Origin: Aurantimonas marianensis
Lineage (GTDB): Bacteria; Pseudomonadota; Alphaproteobacteria; Rhizobiales; Rhizobiaceae
Reading direction: 5' to 3'
DNA length: 64,000 bases
Assembly: GCF_024195285.1 (NCBI RefSeq)
Contig: NZ_JALHBS010000046.1
Coordinates: forward strand, 1 to 64,000
Shown: positions 32,312 to 42,193 of the stretch, one piece after another
How positions within the stretch are numbered: position 1 is the stretch's first letter
Layout of the letters: each line of letters starts with the position of its first letter
Notes under the pieces: generated by a model
Seen by the model: the letters and a program-made list of their open reading frames with translations, nothing else
Database searches by the model: none
What the model was told of the DNA's origin: nothing
Translations under genes and position numbers: made by a program

Positions 32312-32414
32312 CGGCAGGGCGGGTCAGTTTGCGGTCCGGCCGGGCTAGCGTCTGGAGAAAGCGAACGCAAGGGCGCGGCGAGGCGGAGAGAGTACCGGTA
32401 GCTCCGGCCGGCGC

Positions 32415-32918
32415 TCAGTCCCGTCGCAACCACCCCGCCCAGACTTTCAGCCGCGCGGCATTGGCGCCGAAATCGCTGTGGCCGAGAAGCGAGCGGGAAT
32501 AGAGCCGCAGCTGTGTGCCGCCGTCGCCGGCAATGGCCTCGGCATCGACCGTGTCGGGAAACCGCAAGACCGGGGTGCGGGCGACATAGCGGCGATAGTC
32601 CGGCCGGGCGCCGTCATCGACGCGGGTGACGTTGCGATCGGCGAGGACGAACGCGTCGAGACGGTCGAGCAGTGCGGCGGGTGCGTCCTGGTAAAGCGGC
32701 AGGGCCATGTCGGTCGCGCCATTGCAGGCGCCCGGGAAACAGGCGAGGGCGTCATTCGGGGCGAGGCTGCGGGAGAGATCGGAAAAGCCGACAGCGCCCT
32801 GGTCGGCCGGGCCGCCGACAGATCGCCAGAGGCGCTCCGGTCCGGCGAGCAACCCGCCGCCGATCGCAAGCGCGAACAGGGCAAGTAGAATGAGGACGAT
32901 GCGAAGCGGAAATTTCAC
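32415..32918 (-). CDS. DUF1499 family exported protein
   Basis: 167 residues. An N-terminal membrane or signal segment (IVLILLALFALAIGGGLLAG) is followed by the DUF1499 fold: NDALACFPGACN..., then ADRNVTRVDD and TPVLRFPDTVDAEAI, with the characteristic C-terminal YSRSLLGHSDFGANAARLKV. The family is common in alphaproteobacteria. Its function is unknown. Confidence 0.85.
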   Translation of the reverse strand: MKFPLRIVLILLALFALAIGGGLLAGPERLWRSVGGPADQGAVGFSDLSRSLAPNDALACFPGACNGATDMALPLYQDAPAALLDRLDAFVLADRNVTRVDDGARPDYRRYVARTPVLRFPDTVDAEAIAGDGGTQLRLYSRSLLGHSDFGANAARLKVWAGWLRRD

Positions 32919-33089
32919 GGTGCGGGCTTTCAGGGCGGCTTTGAACGAGGCCGCAAGCAGAGAGCGGCGATTTTGACGCGGGAACGATCGCGGGGCGCGT
33001 CCGTTGCGGTTCGAACGGACCGTCTCGTACCCGACCGCGCTCGCGATCGGTCCTTGGCGTCGCCGACCATAACTCCAGGGAGATGTACC

Positions 33090-33617
33090 ATGCGCCTTAT
33101 AACCACGACCATTGCCGCCGCGCTGCTCGCGGCGCCGGCCCTGGCCCAGGACTCCGCCGGCACCTCACCAGCTCCGACGACCATCGAGATGAAAGGCCCG
33201 GACGGCGCGTCGCGCGGTACTGTGGAGATCACCTCGACGCCGCTCGGCGTGCTCTTGAATGGGGATTTCTCGGGCCTCGAAGACGGTCAGCACGGTTTCC
33301 ACATCCATGAAACCGGCACCTGCGAGGGCGACTTCAGTTCGGCCGGCGGCCATTACAATCCCGGCAATACCGAGCATGGCTATCTGTCCGGGAACGGCCC
33401 CCATGCCGGCGACATGCCGAATTTCACCGTCACCGGAGGCACTGCCAAGGTCGAGGTATTCAACGCGATGGTGACGATCGACGGCGGCGAGGCGCCGCTT
33501 GCCGACGCGGACGGTTCGGCGCTGATCGTCCATGGCGGCGCCGACGACTACATCTCGCAGCCATCCGGCGATGCCGGCGACCGGGTCGCCTGCGGTGTGA
33601 TCGCGGCGCCGAAATAA
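33090..33617 (+). CDS. sodC: periplasmic Cu/Zn superoxide dismutase
   Basis: 175 residues. It dismutates superoxide in the periplasm. The signal peptide is MRLITTTIAAALLAAPALAQ. Copper and zinc ligands are in HGFHIHETGTC and AGGHYNPGNTEHG, the Asp zinc ligand is in the HAGDMPN region, and the active-site Arg and second disulfide Cys are in DRVACGVI. The ATG at 33090 follows AGGGAG. Another ATG seven bases upstream is out of frame. Confidence 0.93.
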   Translation: MRLITTTIAAALLAAPALAQDSAGTSPAPTTIEMKGPDGASRGTVEITSTPLGVLLNGDFSGLEDGQHGFHIHETGTCEGDFSSAGGHYNPGNTEHGYLSGNGPHAGDMPNFTVTGGTAKVEVFNAMVTIDGGEAPLADADGSALIVHGGADDYISQPSGDAGDRVACGVIAAPK

Positions 33618-33700
33618 GGGCCGAGAAAGCCTGTGTGAAGCGGTCGCCTGATGCCCGGCGGCCGCTTGTTCAGTGAGAGGCGGCGCCAAAGGACGCAGCG

Positions 33701-34774
33701 ATGCGCAAAGCCTATGCCCAGCAGGAAGCGCCGGCCGGCGAAAGAGCTGCGTCGCCTGAGGAAGACCTTCTCACGGTGGCCGAGCCGATCAGCCTCGATC
33801 CTGACGTCATGCTCGGCAAGGTCGAGGGCTGGATTCTCGGCTTTCAGCGGCTGATCCCCAATTTCCTCGCCGCGTTCCTGGTAATTGCCCTGTTCATCCT
33901 CATCGGCTGGATCGCTGGCCGGGTTTTCCGCTCATGGGCGCGCCGACGGGGCCGGGCCAATCTCGGCGAGGTCCTCGGCTCGTTCCTCAAATGGGTCTTC
34001 ATCGTTCTTGGCATCCTGTTTGCGCTGACCATCATTCTTCCTTCCGTACGGCCCGGCGATCTTCTTGCCGGCCTCGGAATCGGGTCGGTCGCCATCGGAT
34101 TTGCCTTCAAAGACATCTTGCAGAACTGGCTGGCTGGGTTGCTCCTGTTGCTGCGCCAGCCGTTTCAGGTGGGCGACCAGATCATCGTCAACGGCTATGA
34201 GGGCACGGTGGACTGGATCGAGACGCGCGCGACGATCATCACCACCTATGACCGTCGCCGGGTGATCATTCCCAATTCCGATGTCTATTCCAACGCGGTG
34301 ACCGTCAATACGGCGCACAGGCTGCGTCGTTCGCAATACGATGTCGGCATCGGCTATGGCGACAATGTCGCGACGGCGCGCGCGGCGATCCTCGCCGCGC
34401 TCGCCGACACGCCGGGTGTCGAGAGCGAGCCGAAATCCGAGGTGCTGGTCTCAGATCTGGCGTCATCGACGGTGAATCTGCGCGTGCGCTGGTGGACGAA
34501 CTCGGTGCGCACCGACGTGGTTCAAACCCAGGCGGCGGCGCTGGAGGCGATCAAGGCATCGCTCGACAAGGCCGGGATCGACATGCCGTTCGACACCCAG
34601 GTGCTGTTGTTTCACGATCAGACGGAAGAGCTCGACGGTGTGCGTGGCCGCCAGCGCGAGGGCTGGCCGAAGCCGGTGGATGGCGAGCCGCCGCGGCCGG
34701 CACGCGAGATCGAAGCCGAGAGGGCGGCGGGCGATCGGGATCAATCCGCCGGCAGCCAGTCGAGCGGCCGGTAG
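33701..34774 (+). CDS. MscS-type mechanosensitive channel
   Basis: 357 residues. It releases solutes on hypo-osmotic shock. An N-terminal soluble stretch is followed by three membrane segments (LAAFLVIALFILIGWIAGRV; VFIVLGILFALTIILPSVRP; pore helix LLAGLGIGSVAIGFAFKDIL). The beta domain follows with FQVGDQIIVNGYEGTVDWIE and the VIIPNS motif. A C-terminal hydrophilic tail ends in QSAGSQSSGR. The last 34 bases overlap the 3' end of the convergent GST gene. Confidence 0.93.
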   Translation: MRKAYAQQEAPAGERAASPEEDLLTVAEPISLDPDVMLGKVEGWILGFQRLIPNFLAAFLVIALFILIGWIAGRVFRSWARRRGRANLGEVLGSFLKWVFIVLGILFALTIILPSVRPGDLLAGLGIGSVAIGFAFKDILQNWLAGLLLLLRQPFQVGDQIIVNGYEGTVDWIETRATIITTYDRRRVIIPNSDVYSNAVTVNTAHRLRRSQYDVGIGYGDNVATARAAILAALADTPGVESEPKSEVLVSDLASSTVNLRVRWWTNSVRTDVVQTQAAALEAIKASLDKAGIDMPFDTQVLLFHDQTEELDGVRGRQREGWPKPVDGEPPRPAREIEAERAAGDRDQSAGSQSSGR

Positions 34775-35358
34775 CCCGGCAGGGCCTCGACGCGCTTGAG
34801 CCAGCCGCCGATGCCCGGATAGATCGCGAGATCGAAGCCGCCCTGGTCCGCCACATGAGTATAGGCATAGAGCGCGATATCGGCCAGGCTGGGAGCGTCG
34901 CCGACGAGCCAATCGGCGCGGGACAGGGTCGCTTCCATGACGGCAAGCGCCTTGTTGCCGCCTGCGAGCGTAGCCGCCAGCCGCTCCGGCGTAGCGACCT
35001 CCGCCATTTCCGGATAAACCAGCAGCGAGCGCCGCACAGCGACGGTGGGCTCGTGACTGTATTGCTCGAAGAACATCCAGGACAGCATTGTCGCGCGCTC
35101 GAACGGGTCGCTCGGAACGAAGCGGCTGTTTTCGCCGAGGTACCAGAGAATGGCATCGGATTCCGGCAGCGTCCGGCCATCCTCTAGTTCCAGCACCGGC
35201 ACCTTGGCGATGGGATTGAGGGCAAGGAAGCCCGGTTGCTGTGTCGAGCCGTCGAGGGAACTGACCTCGACGTGGCGGAACGGTTTTCCGAGCAGCGCCA
35301 TCAGCAGCCGCGGCTTGTAGCAATTGCCGGAGTCCTGCATCCCGTGAATGGTGATCAT
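34741..35358 (-). CDS. glutathione S-transferase family protein
   Basis: 205 residues. The thioredoxin-like N-domain has the Ser/Cys-bearing MQDSGNCYKPRLLMALLG, the cis-Pro segment AKVPVLELEDG, and LPESDAILWYL (Glu-Ser of the glutathione site). The helical C-domain has the ADIALYAYTHVA motif. It conjugates or reduces with glutathione; substrate unknown. It ends inside the 3' end of the convergent MscS gene. Confidence 0.9.
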   Translation of the reverse strand: MITIHGMQDSGNCYKPRLLMALLGKPFRHVEVSSLDGSTQQPGFLALNPIAKVPVLELEDGRTLPESDAILWYLGENSRFVPSDPFERATMLSWMFFEQYSHEPTVAVRRSLLVYPEMAEVATPERLAATLAGGNKALAVMEATLSRADWLVGDAPSLADIALYAYTHVADQGGFDLAIYPGIGGWLKRVEALPGYRPLDWLPAD

Positions 35359-35475
35359 GAATTCGTCCTTCGCCGCGCGACTACCGCCAGCCGCGATAGT
35401 GCAGCATCGAGGCGGCGATGGCCAAGCTCGCTTGCTAGCAGCGGAACCAGAACGGCAGAACAGGAGAACGCCGCA

Positions 35476-35962
35476 ATGACCAGGATGCAGAAGATTTCCA
35501 GTTGCCTCTGGTTTGACGGGCAGGCGGTGACGGCCGCCGCGTTCTACCTTTGGTGTTTCCCGGCTCGCGGATCGACCGGCTCATGCGCTCGGGCGTCGAC
35601 TGGCCCGGCGGCGAGGCAGGCTCGGTGGTCCTCGTGGATTTCATCCTTGCCGGCCAGTCGTTTCAGGCGCTGAATGGCGGGCCGCGGGAGCCTTTCAACG
35701 ACGCGATCTCCTTGTCGGTCAGCTGCGAGGACCAGGCGGAAGTCGACCACTACTGGGCGGCGTTGACCGCCGACGGGGCGCGCCGGTCCAATGCGGCTGG
35801 CTCAGGGACAAATTCGGCCTGTCCTGGCAGATCGTGCCGGAGGTCTTGCCGCGAATGTTGCGGGACGACGATCCGGACAAGGCGCGCCGCGTCATGGAAG
35901 CGATGATGCAGATGGTGAAGATCGACGTCCGTGCCTTGCAGGAGGCCTATGACGGGCGATGA
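35476..35962 (+). pseudogene. PhnB-like (VOC) protein with two frameshifts
   Basis: Three frames join into one recognisable PhnB/3-demethylubiquinone-methyltransferase-like VOC protein. Frame 1 is MQKISSCLWFDGQAVTAAAF-Y. Frame 2 from about 35548 is FPGSRIDRLMRSGVDWPGGE through FNDAISLSVSCEDQAEVDHY-W. Frame 3 from about 35789 is CGWLRDKFGLSWQIVPEVLP to the stop at 35960. Each shift equals the loss of one base. The protein would be ~160 residues if intact. A GGAG site precedes the ATG. Either the gene is decaying or the assembly has two errors. Confidence 0.85.
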
Positions 35963-36030
35963 GGAAGGCGCCGCGCCGATGGTCGGCGCGGCCGGGCGAA
36001 GAGCAGTGATTCCGGCTGAAGGAGGAAGCA

Positions 36031-36384
36031 ATGACCTATGTCGATGGATTCGTGGCGGCCGTTCCGACCGCCAATCGGGAGAAGTTCCGCAAACACGCCG
36101 AGGACGCGGCGGTGGTCTTCAAGGAGTACGGTGCGCTCAAGGTCGTGGAATGCTGGGGCGATGACGTGCCGGAGGGAAAGGTGACGTCGTTCTCCATGGC
36201 GGTTCAGCGCAAGCCGGACGAATCCGTGATCTTTTCCTGGATACTCTGGCCCTCCAAGGAGGTCCGCAACGAGGCGATGCCGAAGCTGATGGAGGATCCG
36301 CGCCTCAGCCCGGAGACCAACCCGATGCCGTTCGACGGCAAACGCGTGATCTTCGGCGGCTTCGAGATTCTGATCGAACGCTGA
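36031..36384 (+). CDS. DUF1428 family protein
   Basis: 117 residues, the full family length. It is a ferredoxin-like dimeric alpha/beta barrel (MTYVDGFVAAVPTANREKFR, GALKVVECWGDDVPEGKVTS, MPFDGKRVIFGGFEILIE). Its biochemical role is unknown. A strong GAAGGAGG site precedes the ATG. In many genomes DUF1428 genes sit beside PhnB-like VOC genes, as here beside the pseudogene. Confidence 0.92.
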   Translation: MTYVDGFVAAVPTANREKFRKHAEDAAVVFKEYGALKVVECWGDDVPEGKVTSFSMAVQRKPDESVIFSWILWPSKEVRNEAMPKLMEDPRLSPETNPMPFDGKRVIFGGFEILIER

Positions 36385-36519
36385 GGCTGGCAGGGGCGAA
36401 AGACGCCGGCGGCAGGACGGACGCCCGGCCGCACGTGGCGGTTTGCATCCCGGCTTGCGATGCAAAACGTCTGGGACTAGGGTCCGCGCGCTCCTGCGGG
36501 AGCCTTTCCGACGTTCTGA

Positions 36520-37740
<1,221 letters not shown>

Positions 37741-37821
37741 AGGCGAAACGGAGCGCTAAAGTCCTGGGCGCGCGGTTCCGGGCGGAGGGGCCCGTTTCCG
37801 CTTGCGGGCACCGACTGCGAA

Positions 37822-37950
37822 AGAAAAAAGCCGGGCTCGCGAGAACCCGGCTGAAAGAAGGATCTTCCATTGGAAAATCCTGGGAGGAAACAGTCGAAGC
37901 GGAACGAAGGGAGGAGGTTTCGCCCGCCCGCGACCTAGACCTCAAATAGT
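37822..37950 (-). ncRNA. candidate MmgR/suhB-type sRNA
   Basis: On the minus strand the sequence has two single-stranded anti-Shine-Dalgarno motifs, AAACCTCCTCCCT (37908-37920) and TTTCCTCCC (37882-37890). A short hairpin (GGATTTTCC-AATGGAAGATCC) comes next, then a strong terminator: AGCCGGGTTC / GAGCCCGGCT and six T, at 37823-37852. This arrangement matches the Hyphomicrobiales MmgR (suhB, alpha-r8) sRNAs as I recall them. The 5' end is approximate. It sits alone between aatA and the MgtC-like gene. Confidence 0.58.
37823..37852 (-). terminator. terminator of the candidate sRNA
   Basis: A ten-base stem with one mismatch and a GCGA-type loop is followed by six T on the minus strand. On the plus strand the same hairpin follows aatA but lacks a T-run. 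Confidence 0.8.
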
Positions 37951-38114
37951 CGTAATCGTATGCAAAGCCATAGATGTTTCGGCATGTCAGCCATGCCTCC
38001 CGTGCATGGCAGCCGTATCATGCCGGCGATTGCAGGGCCGTGCCAAGCGGCCCGAAGGAGCAGGCCGCTCATCCAGCCATGGAGCCATGCGTCCGCTGCC
38101 GACCGGCGCCGCCC

Positions 38115-38558
38115 TTACTCGAACGCCTTGATCACGCGCAGCACCACAAGCGTCAGCACCACGGCGATGAATGACAGAAGATATTCGCCGAGCCCGGCAC
38201 CGAGCCCGACGGCGCCGGCCAGCCAGAGCGAGGCACCCGTGGTCAGTCCATGTACGCGACCGCGCGCCTGGATGATAACGCCGGCCGCGAGAAACGCGAC
38301 GCCGCTGGTGATCGCCTCGACCACACGCACAGGGTCGGCCCGCACGTCGTCGCTGTCGAAGCGCCCGATCAGCAGCGTCATCAGCAGCGTGAAAAGGCAG
38401 GCGCCAATGCCGACCAGCATATGGGTCCGCAAGCCGGCCGGGTGGTCCTTGCTTTCGCGCTCGAAGCCGATCACGCCGCTGAACAAAGCCGCGGCGATCA
38501 GCCGACCGGCCTGCCGGGTGGCTTCGCCGAGCATCTCTGGATCGAAGAACTGCTCCAT
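38115..38558 (-). CDS. MgtC/SapB family inner-membrane protein
   Basis: 147 residues, four predicted membrane helices. The MgtC/SapB signature is present: LIAAALFSGVIGFERESKDH, then PAGLRTHMLVGIGACLFTLL with the conserved Gly-Leu-Arg-Thr. It ends after ASLWLAGAVGLGAGLGEYLL without the C-terminal cytosolic domain of longer MgtC proteins. The family is linked to growth at low magnesium and to acid or phosphate homeostasis. Confidence 0.88.
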   Translation of the reverse strand: MEQFFDPEMLGEATRQAGRLIAAALFSGVIGFERESKDHPAGLRTHMLVGIGACLFTLLMTLLIGRFDSDDVRADPVRVVEAITSGVAFLAAGVIIQARGRVHGLTTGASLWLAGAVGLGAGLGEYLLSFIAVVLTLVVLRVIKAFE

Positions 38559-38652
38559 GCCGACCTCACTGACTCCGATCTTGAACGATGCGCAAGGTGT
38601 GCGGCCGATCCCGGCGCTTTGACGGGGCTTGTGGGCCGCAAGTGGTCAACGC

Positions 38653-39594
38653 CTAATTCGCCGGGACGATCCGCTGGAGCCAAGCGGTGAGGCTCGCGAT
38701 GGCTGGCTCGCGATAGGGCGGCAACTCGTGCAGCGTTTCGTGCCGCGCGCCGTCGATGATCGCGACCGTCACGTCGCGCGCGCCGGCAAGGCGCAGTTGG
38801 CCCGCCAACCAGTGGATCGCTTCACCCTTGTCAGTCACCGGATCGGCAGTGCCGCCGAGGAAGTGGATCGGCAGCGCGGGCGGTAGCATGTCGAGCCCGG
38901 CCTGCGAACCGCCCTGGAAAATCAGCGTCATCACATCCTCCATCATCGACAAGGTCGGCGAGAAGCCGCAGAGCGGGTCGGCGATATAGGCATCGACCTC
39001 GGCGTCATCGTGCGAGAGCCAGTCGAACATCGTGCGGCGCGGCTCGATCGCCTTGCCCCAGGCCTCGAAGGTGGCGCGCTGCAACAGCGCGCTCGGCACG
39101 TCGGAGCCCTTCAACGCCTTTTCAGCCTTGAGCGCCAGCCGGCCGACGCGTTCCTGCAGCCCGGTCTGGAAATTGGCGTTCCATACCGCGGCGCCGGCGA
39201 GGTCCCGGCCGTGGCTTTCCGCGTAGTTCAGGGCGATCAACCCGCCCATCGAATGACCGAAGACCACCACGGGCAGGCCGGGATAACGGCCGAGCGCATG
39301 GGTATGAATCGCCCGGCAGTCGGTGAGCACCTTGTCGGCGCCGTGGCGGCGGGCAAAGCGGCGGAACGGCGCGTCGGAGGCGCTGGTCGAGCCGTGGCCG
39401 CGATGGTCATGAGCGAAGACGTGGAAACCGAGGGCGGCAAGCTCGGCGGCGAGGCGGCCATACCGGCCGGCATGTTCGGCAAGGCCGTGATGGACCAGCA
39501 CGATGCCGCGCGCGTGTCCCTGTGCCTTGCGGCTGTAGACGTGAACCGCCGCGCCGGAGCGGCTGTCTATGGTTTCTCGCAGATCGAACAACAC
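38653..39594 (-). CDS. alpha/beta hydrolase, monoacylglycerol lipase/lysophospholipase type
   Basis: 313 residues from the GTG at 39594, which follows GAGGACGG and matches the family N-terminus. A 30-codon upstream extension is Arg-rich. The oxyanion-hole segment is VLVHHGLAEHAGRYGRLAAE. AHDHRGHGSTSASD is typical of the family. The nucleophile elbow is GHSMGG (Ser in VVVFGHSMGGLIALNYAESH), the Asp is in FLGGTADPVTDKG and the His in DGARHETLHE. It hydrolyses lipid esters. Divergent from the RNase T2 gene. Confidence 0.9.
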   Translation of the reverse strand: MLFDLRETIDSRSGAAVHVYSRKAQGHARGIVLVHHGLAEHAGRYGRLAAELAALGFHVFAHDHRGHGSTSASDAPFRRFARRHGADKVLTDCRAIHTHALGRYPGLPVVVFGHSMGGLIALNYAESHGRDLAGAAVWNANFQTGLQERVGRLALKAEKALKGSDVPSALLQRATFEAWGKAIEPRRTMFDWLSHDDAEVDAYIADPLCGFSPTLSMMEDVMTLIFQGGSQAGLDMLPPALPIHFLGGTADPVTDKGEAIHWLAGQLRLAGARDVTVAIIDGARHETLHELPPYREPAIASLTAWLQRIVPAN

Positions 39595-39787
39595 CCCCGT
39601 CCTCGTTCGTGGCCGCCAGCGGGATCGCAAGCCGCGTGCCGTGTTTTCAAGCTCGCCGCGAATCGGTATAGCGCGAAGAGGCACCGGCCCAAACCCCCTG
39701 AGGCGGTCCCCTTGGCGCGGTCAGCCCGTTGCCGCATCTGGCGGGCGGCCTTTCCCGCGTCGTCGCTCTGACGTATCGAATGACCGC

Positions 39788-40858
39788 ATGAAACGCTTTT
39801 GCCTGCTTGCCGCGCTCCTGCTCGTCGCCCCATCCGCATTCGCACAGGTGCCGATGACCGGCCGCTTCGTCGCCGAGGCGCGCTGTCCGGCGCTGCAATC
39901 AATTCGCAAACAGACCAACCCCGGCGGCATCGCGACGGAGCCGGGCGTCGAATATGTGCTGGTCGGCCGCAACGCCGAGGCGGCGACGCATTATTATGTC
40001 GTGATTCCAGATGCCGAGCCGCCGCGCCGCTGGGTCGCCGTCGGCTGTGGCCGGGTGGAGGCCGACGGCGTCTCGGCCGCAGCGGGTGAGGATTCGACAA
40101 GCGATGCCGCGTCGAGACGGGGCGCCGAGGCGTTGGCGAAGGCGTTGGGCCAGGGATGGGCCGAGGGCCGAAGAGATGATCGGGAAACGCCGCCATCCGG
40201 CGACCAGCGTTCCGGTTCAGGCGCCACTGTGCTCGCGGCCAGTTGGCACGCTGCGTTTTGCGAGACCAAGCCGAGAGCAAGGGACTGCCGGAACGGCGGT
40301 GAGGATGGCGGCTTCGTGCTGCACGGGCTCTGGCCGCAGCCCCGTGGCAACGAGTATTGTGGCGTCGCCGCCGAGATCGTGTCGGCGGATCGGGCCGGCG
40401 ACTGGAGCGCGTTGCCGGAGCCGCAATTGAGTCGCGCTACGCGGCGGGCGCTCGATGCGGTCATGCCGGGGGCCGAGGCGATTCTCGACCGGCACCAATG
40501 GGTCAAGCACGGCAGCTGCTACGGGGCGGACGCGGAGGAGTATTTCGCCGATGCGGTGGCGCTGATCGGCAAGCTCAACGCATCGCCCGTCCGACGGCTA
40601 TTCGTCGACAGCCTCGGTCAGCAGCTCGACGCGCCGGTCATCCGCGCTGGCTTCGACAAGGCCTTCGGGCACGGCGCCGGACAGCGCGTGCTGATCGACT
40701 GCGCCCGCGACGGCGGGCGCCAGCTGATCGCGGAGCTGCGTATCAATCTGGCCGGAACGATCACGCCGCAAACCGATCTCGGCGATCTGATCCGCGCCGC
40801 GAATCCAGCAGGCGGCGGCTGTCGCGGCGGCGTCGTCGACGCGGCGGGCTGGCAATAG
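39788..40858 (+). CDS. secreted ribonuclease T2 with an N-terminal extension
   Basis: 356 residues. It cleaves RNA to 2',3'-cyclic products, usually in the periplasm. A signal peptide (LLAALLLVAPSAFAQ) is followed by ~130 extra residues with a small Cys-containing region (TGRFVAEARCPALQSIRKQT). The T2 domain comes after: ASWHAAFC, CAS I motif FVLHGLWPQ near residue 180, CAS II HQWVKHGSC near 236. Both catalytic histidines and the Glu/Lys of CAS II are visible. Several cysteines suit an oxidising compartment. Confidence 0.92.
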   Translation: MKRFCLLAALLLVAPSAFAQVPMTGRFVAEARCPALQSIRKQTNPGGIATEPGVEYVLVGRNAEAATHYYVVIPDAEPPRRWVAVGCGRVEADGVSAAAGEDSTSDAASRRGAEALAKALGQGWAEGRRDDRETPPSGDQRSGSGATVLAASWHAAFCETKPRARDCRNGGEDGGFVLHGLWPQPRGNEYCGVAAEIVSADRAGDWSALPEPQLSRATRRALDAVMPGAEAILDRHQWVKHGSCYGADAEEYFADAVALIGKLNASPVRRLFVDSLGQQLDAPVIRAGFDKAFGHGAGQRVLIDCARDGGRQLIAELRINLAGTITPQTDLGDLIRAANPAGGGCRGGVVDAAGWQ

Positions 40859-40938
40859 CGGGACTGTCCGGAAATCGGGTCGTGGTCGTCGGCAAGTCTC
40901 CATAGGGTCCGGTTCGACACTCGGGAGCCGATTCGCCC

Positions 40939-41958
40939 ATGCGCCGCCAGACCGACAGCTCGTTGCCCGCCGCGACGATCAGCTGCGCGATGACCCTTGG
41001 CGAATGGGGCATGTTGCTCACCCTCTCTGTGCTGTGGGGCGGCTCCTTCTTCTTCACCGAGGTCGCGGTGAAGGAGCTGCCGCCCTTCACCATCGTCGTG
41101 CTGCGGGTGGGCCTCGCCAGCGTGATCCTGTTCGCCGCGCTTCGGCTGCTCGGCGTCAGGATGCCGAGGGAGCGGCGCGTCTGGGCCGCCTTCTTGGTCA
41201 TGGGCCTGATCAACAACGCCGTGCCGTTCAGCCTGTTCGTCTGGGGCCAGACCCAGATCGCGTCGGGCCTCGCGGCCATCCTCAACGCCACCACCCCGCT
41301 GTTCACCGTCCTCGTCGCGCATGTCCTGACCGATGACGAGAAACTGACCGGCAAGCGATTGGCCGGTGTCGTCGCCGGTCTCGGCGGCGTCGCGATGATG
41401 ATCGGGCCGGCGGCGCTGGAAGGTCTCGGCCTCGGGGTTGTAGCGCAATTGGCCTGTCTGGCGGCGGCGTTCTCCTATGCGCTGGCCGGCATCTTCGGCC
41501 GGCGGTTCAAGCGCATGGGCGTCGCGCCGCTGGCGACGGCCACCGGACAGGTGACGGCGTCGACGCTCCTGTTGCTGCCGCTGGCGCTCGTCGTGGACCG
41601 GCCCTGGACGTTGGCGATGCCGAGCTTGCCGACCGTCGGCGCGATCCTTAGCATCGCGGCCCTGTCGACGGCACTCGCCTATGTTCTTTATTTTCGCATT
41701 CTGGCGACGGCGGGCGCGACCAATCTGCTGCTGGTCACATTCCTGATTCCGGTCAGCGCCATCCTTCTGGGTTGGCTGGTGCTGGGCGAGCGCCTCGCCC
41801 CGCGTCATTTCCTCGGCATGGGGCTGATCGGGGTGGGCCTCGCGGCCATCGACGGGCGACTCCTTCGGCTCGTCCGCTGGGGGCCTCGGTCGGCGCGCCG
41901 CAGGGGGGAGGATGCCGGAACGGCTGAAGCGACAGTCCACCGGAGACGCGACATTTAA
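40939..41958 (+). CDS. DMT-superfamily (EamA/RhaT-type) transporter
   Basis: 339 residues with ten membrane helices in two EamA repeats. The first has LSVLWGGSFFFTEVAVKELP and LINNAVPFSLFVWGQTQIAS. The second has LACLAAAFSYALAGIFGRRF and TFLIPVSAILLGWLVLGERL. A basic C-terminal tail (RRRGEDAGTAEATVHRRRDI) is unusual. Substrate unknown. A later start at 40987 (MTLGEWGMLLT) is possible. It is unrelated in detail to the DMT protein at 31.4 kb. Confidence 0.88.
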   Translation: MRRQTDSSLPAATISCAMTLGEWGMLLTLSVLWGGSFFFTEVAVKELPPFTIVVLRVGLASVILFAALRLLGVRMPRERRVWAAFLVMGLINNAVPFSLFVWGQTQIASGLAAILNATTPLFTVLVAHVLTDDEKLTGKRLAGVVAGLGGVAMMIGPAALEGLGLGVVAQLACLAAAFSYALAGIFGRRFKRMGVAPLATATGQVTASTLLLLPLALVVDRPWTLAMPSLPTVGAILSIAALSTALAYVLYFRILATAGATNLLLVTFLIPVSAILLGWLVLGERLAPRHFLGMGLIGVGLAAIDGRLLRLVRWGPRSARRRGEDAGTAEATVHRRRDI

Positions 41959-42193
41959 GACATGATGCCTGGCTCAACCGTCAGAGATTTTCCGCCCATG
42001 TCTTGATCGCGATGTCCTCGCTCCAGACCGAGCGCGGCTGGTCAAGAAGGGCCAAGTCGGCATGCGAACGGTGTGTCTCAGTTTCACCCGGCGTCTCTCG
42101 GATGGCCGCCCCAGCCCGTTGCCCCGAGGCGCGGGATGGCTTAGGTACGGCGCAACTTCTCATTCCCCTCATCATACGGAGCGGCAGCGCGCC

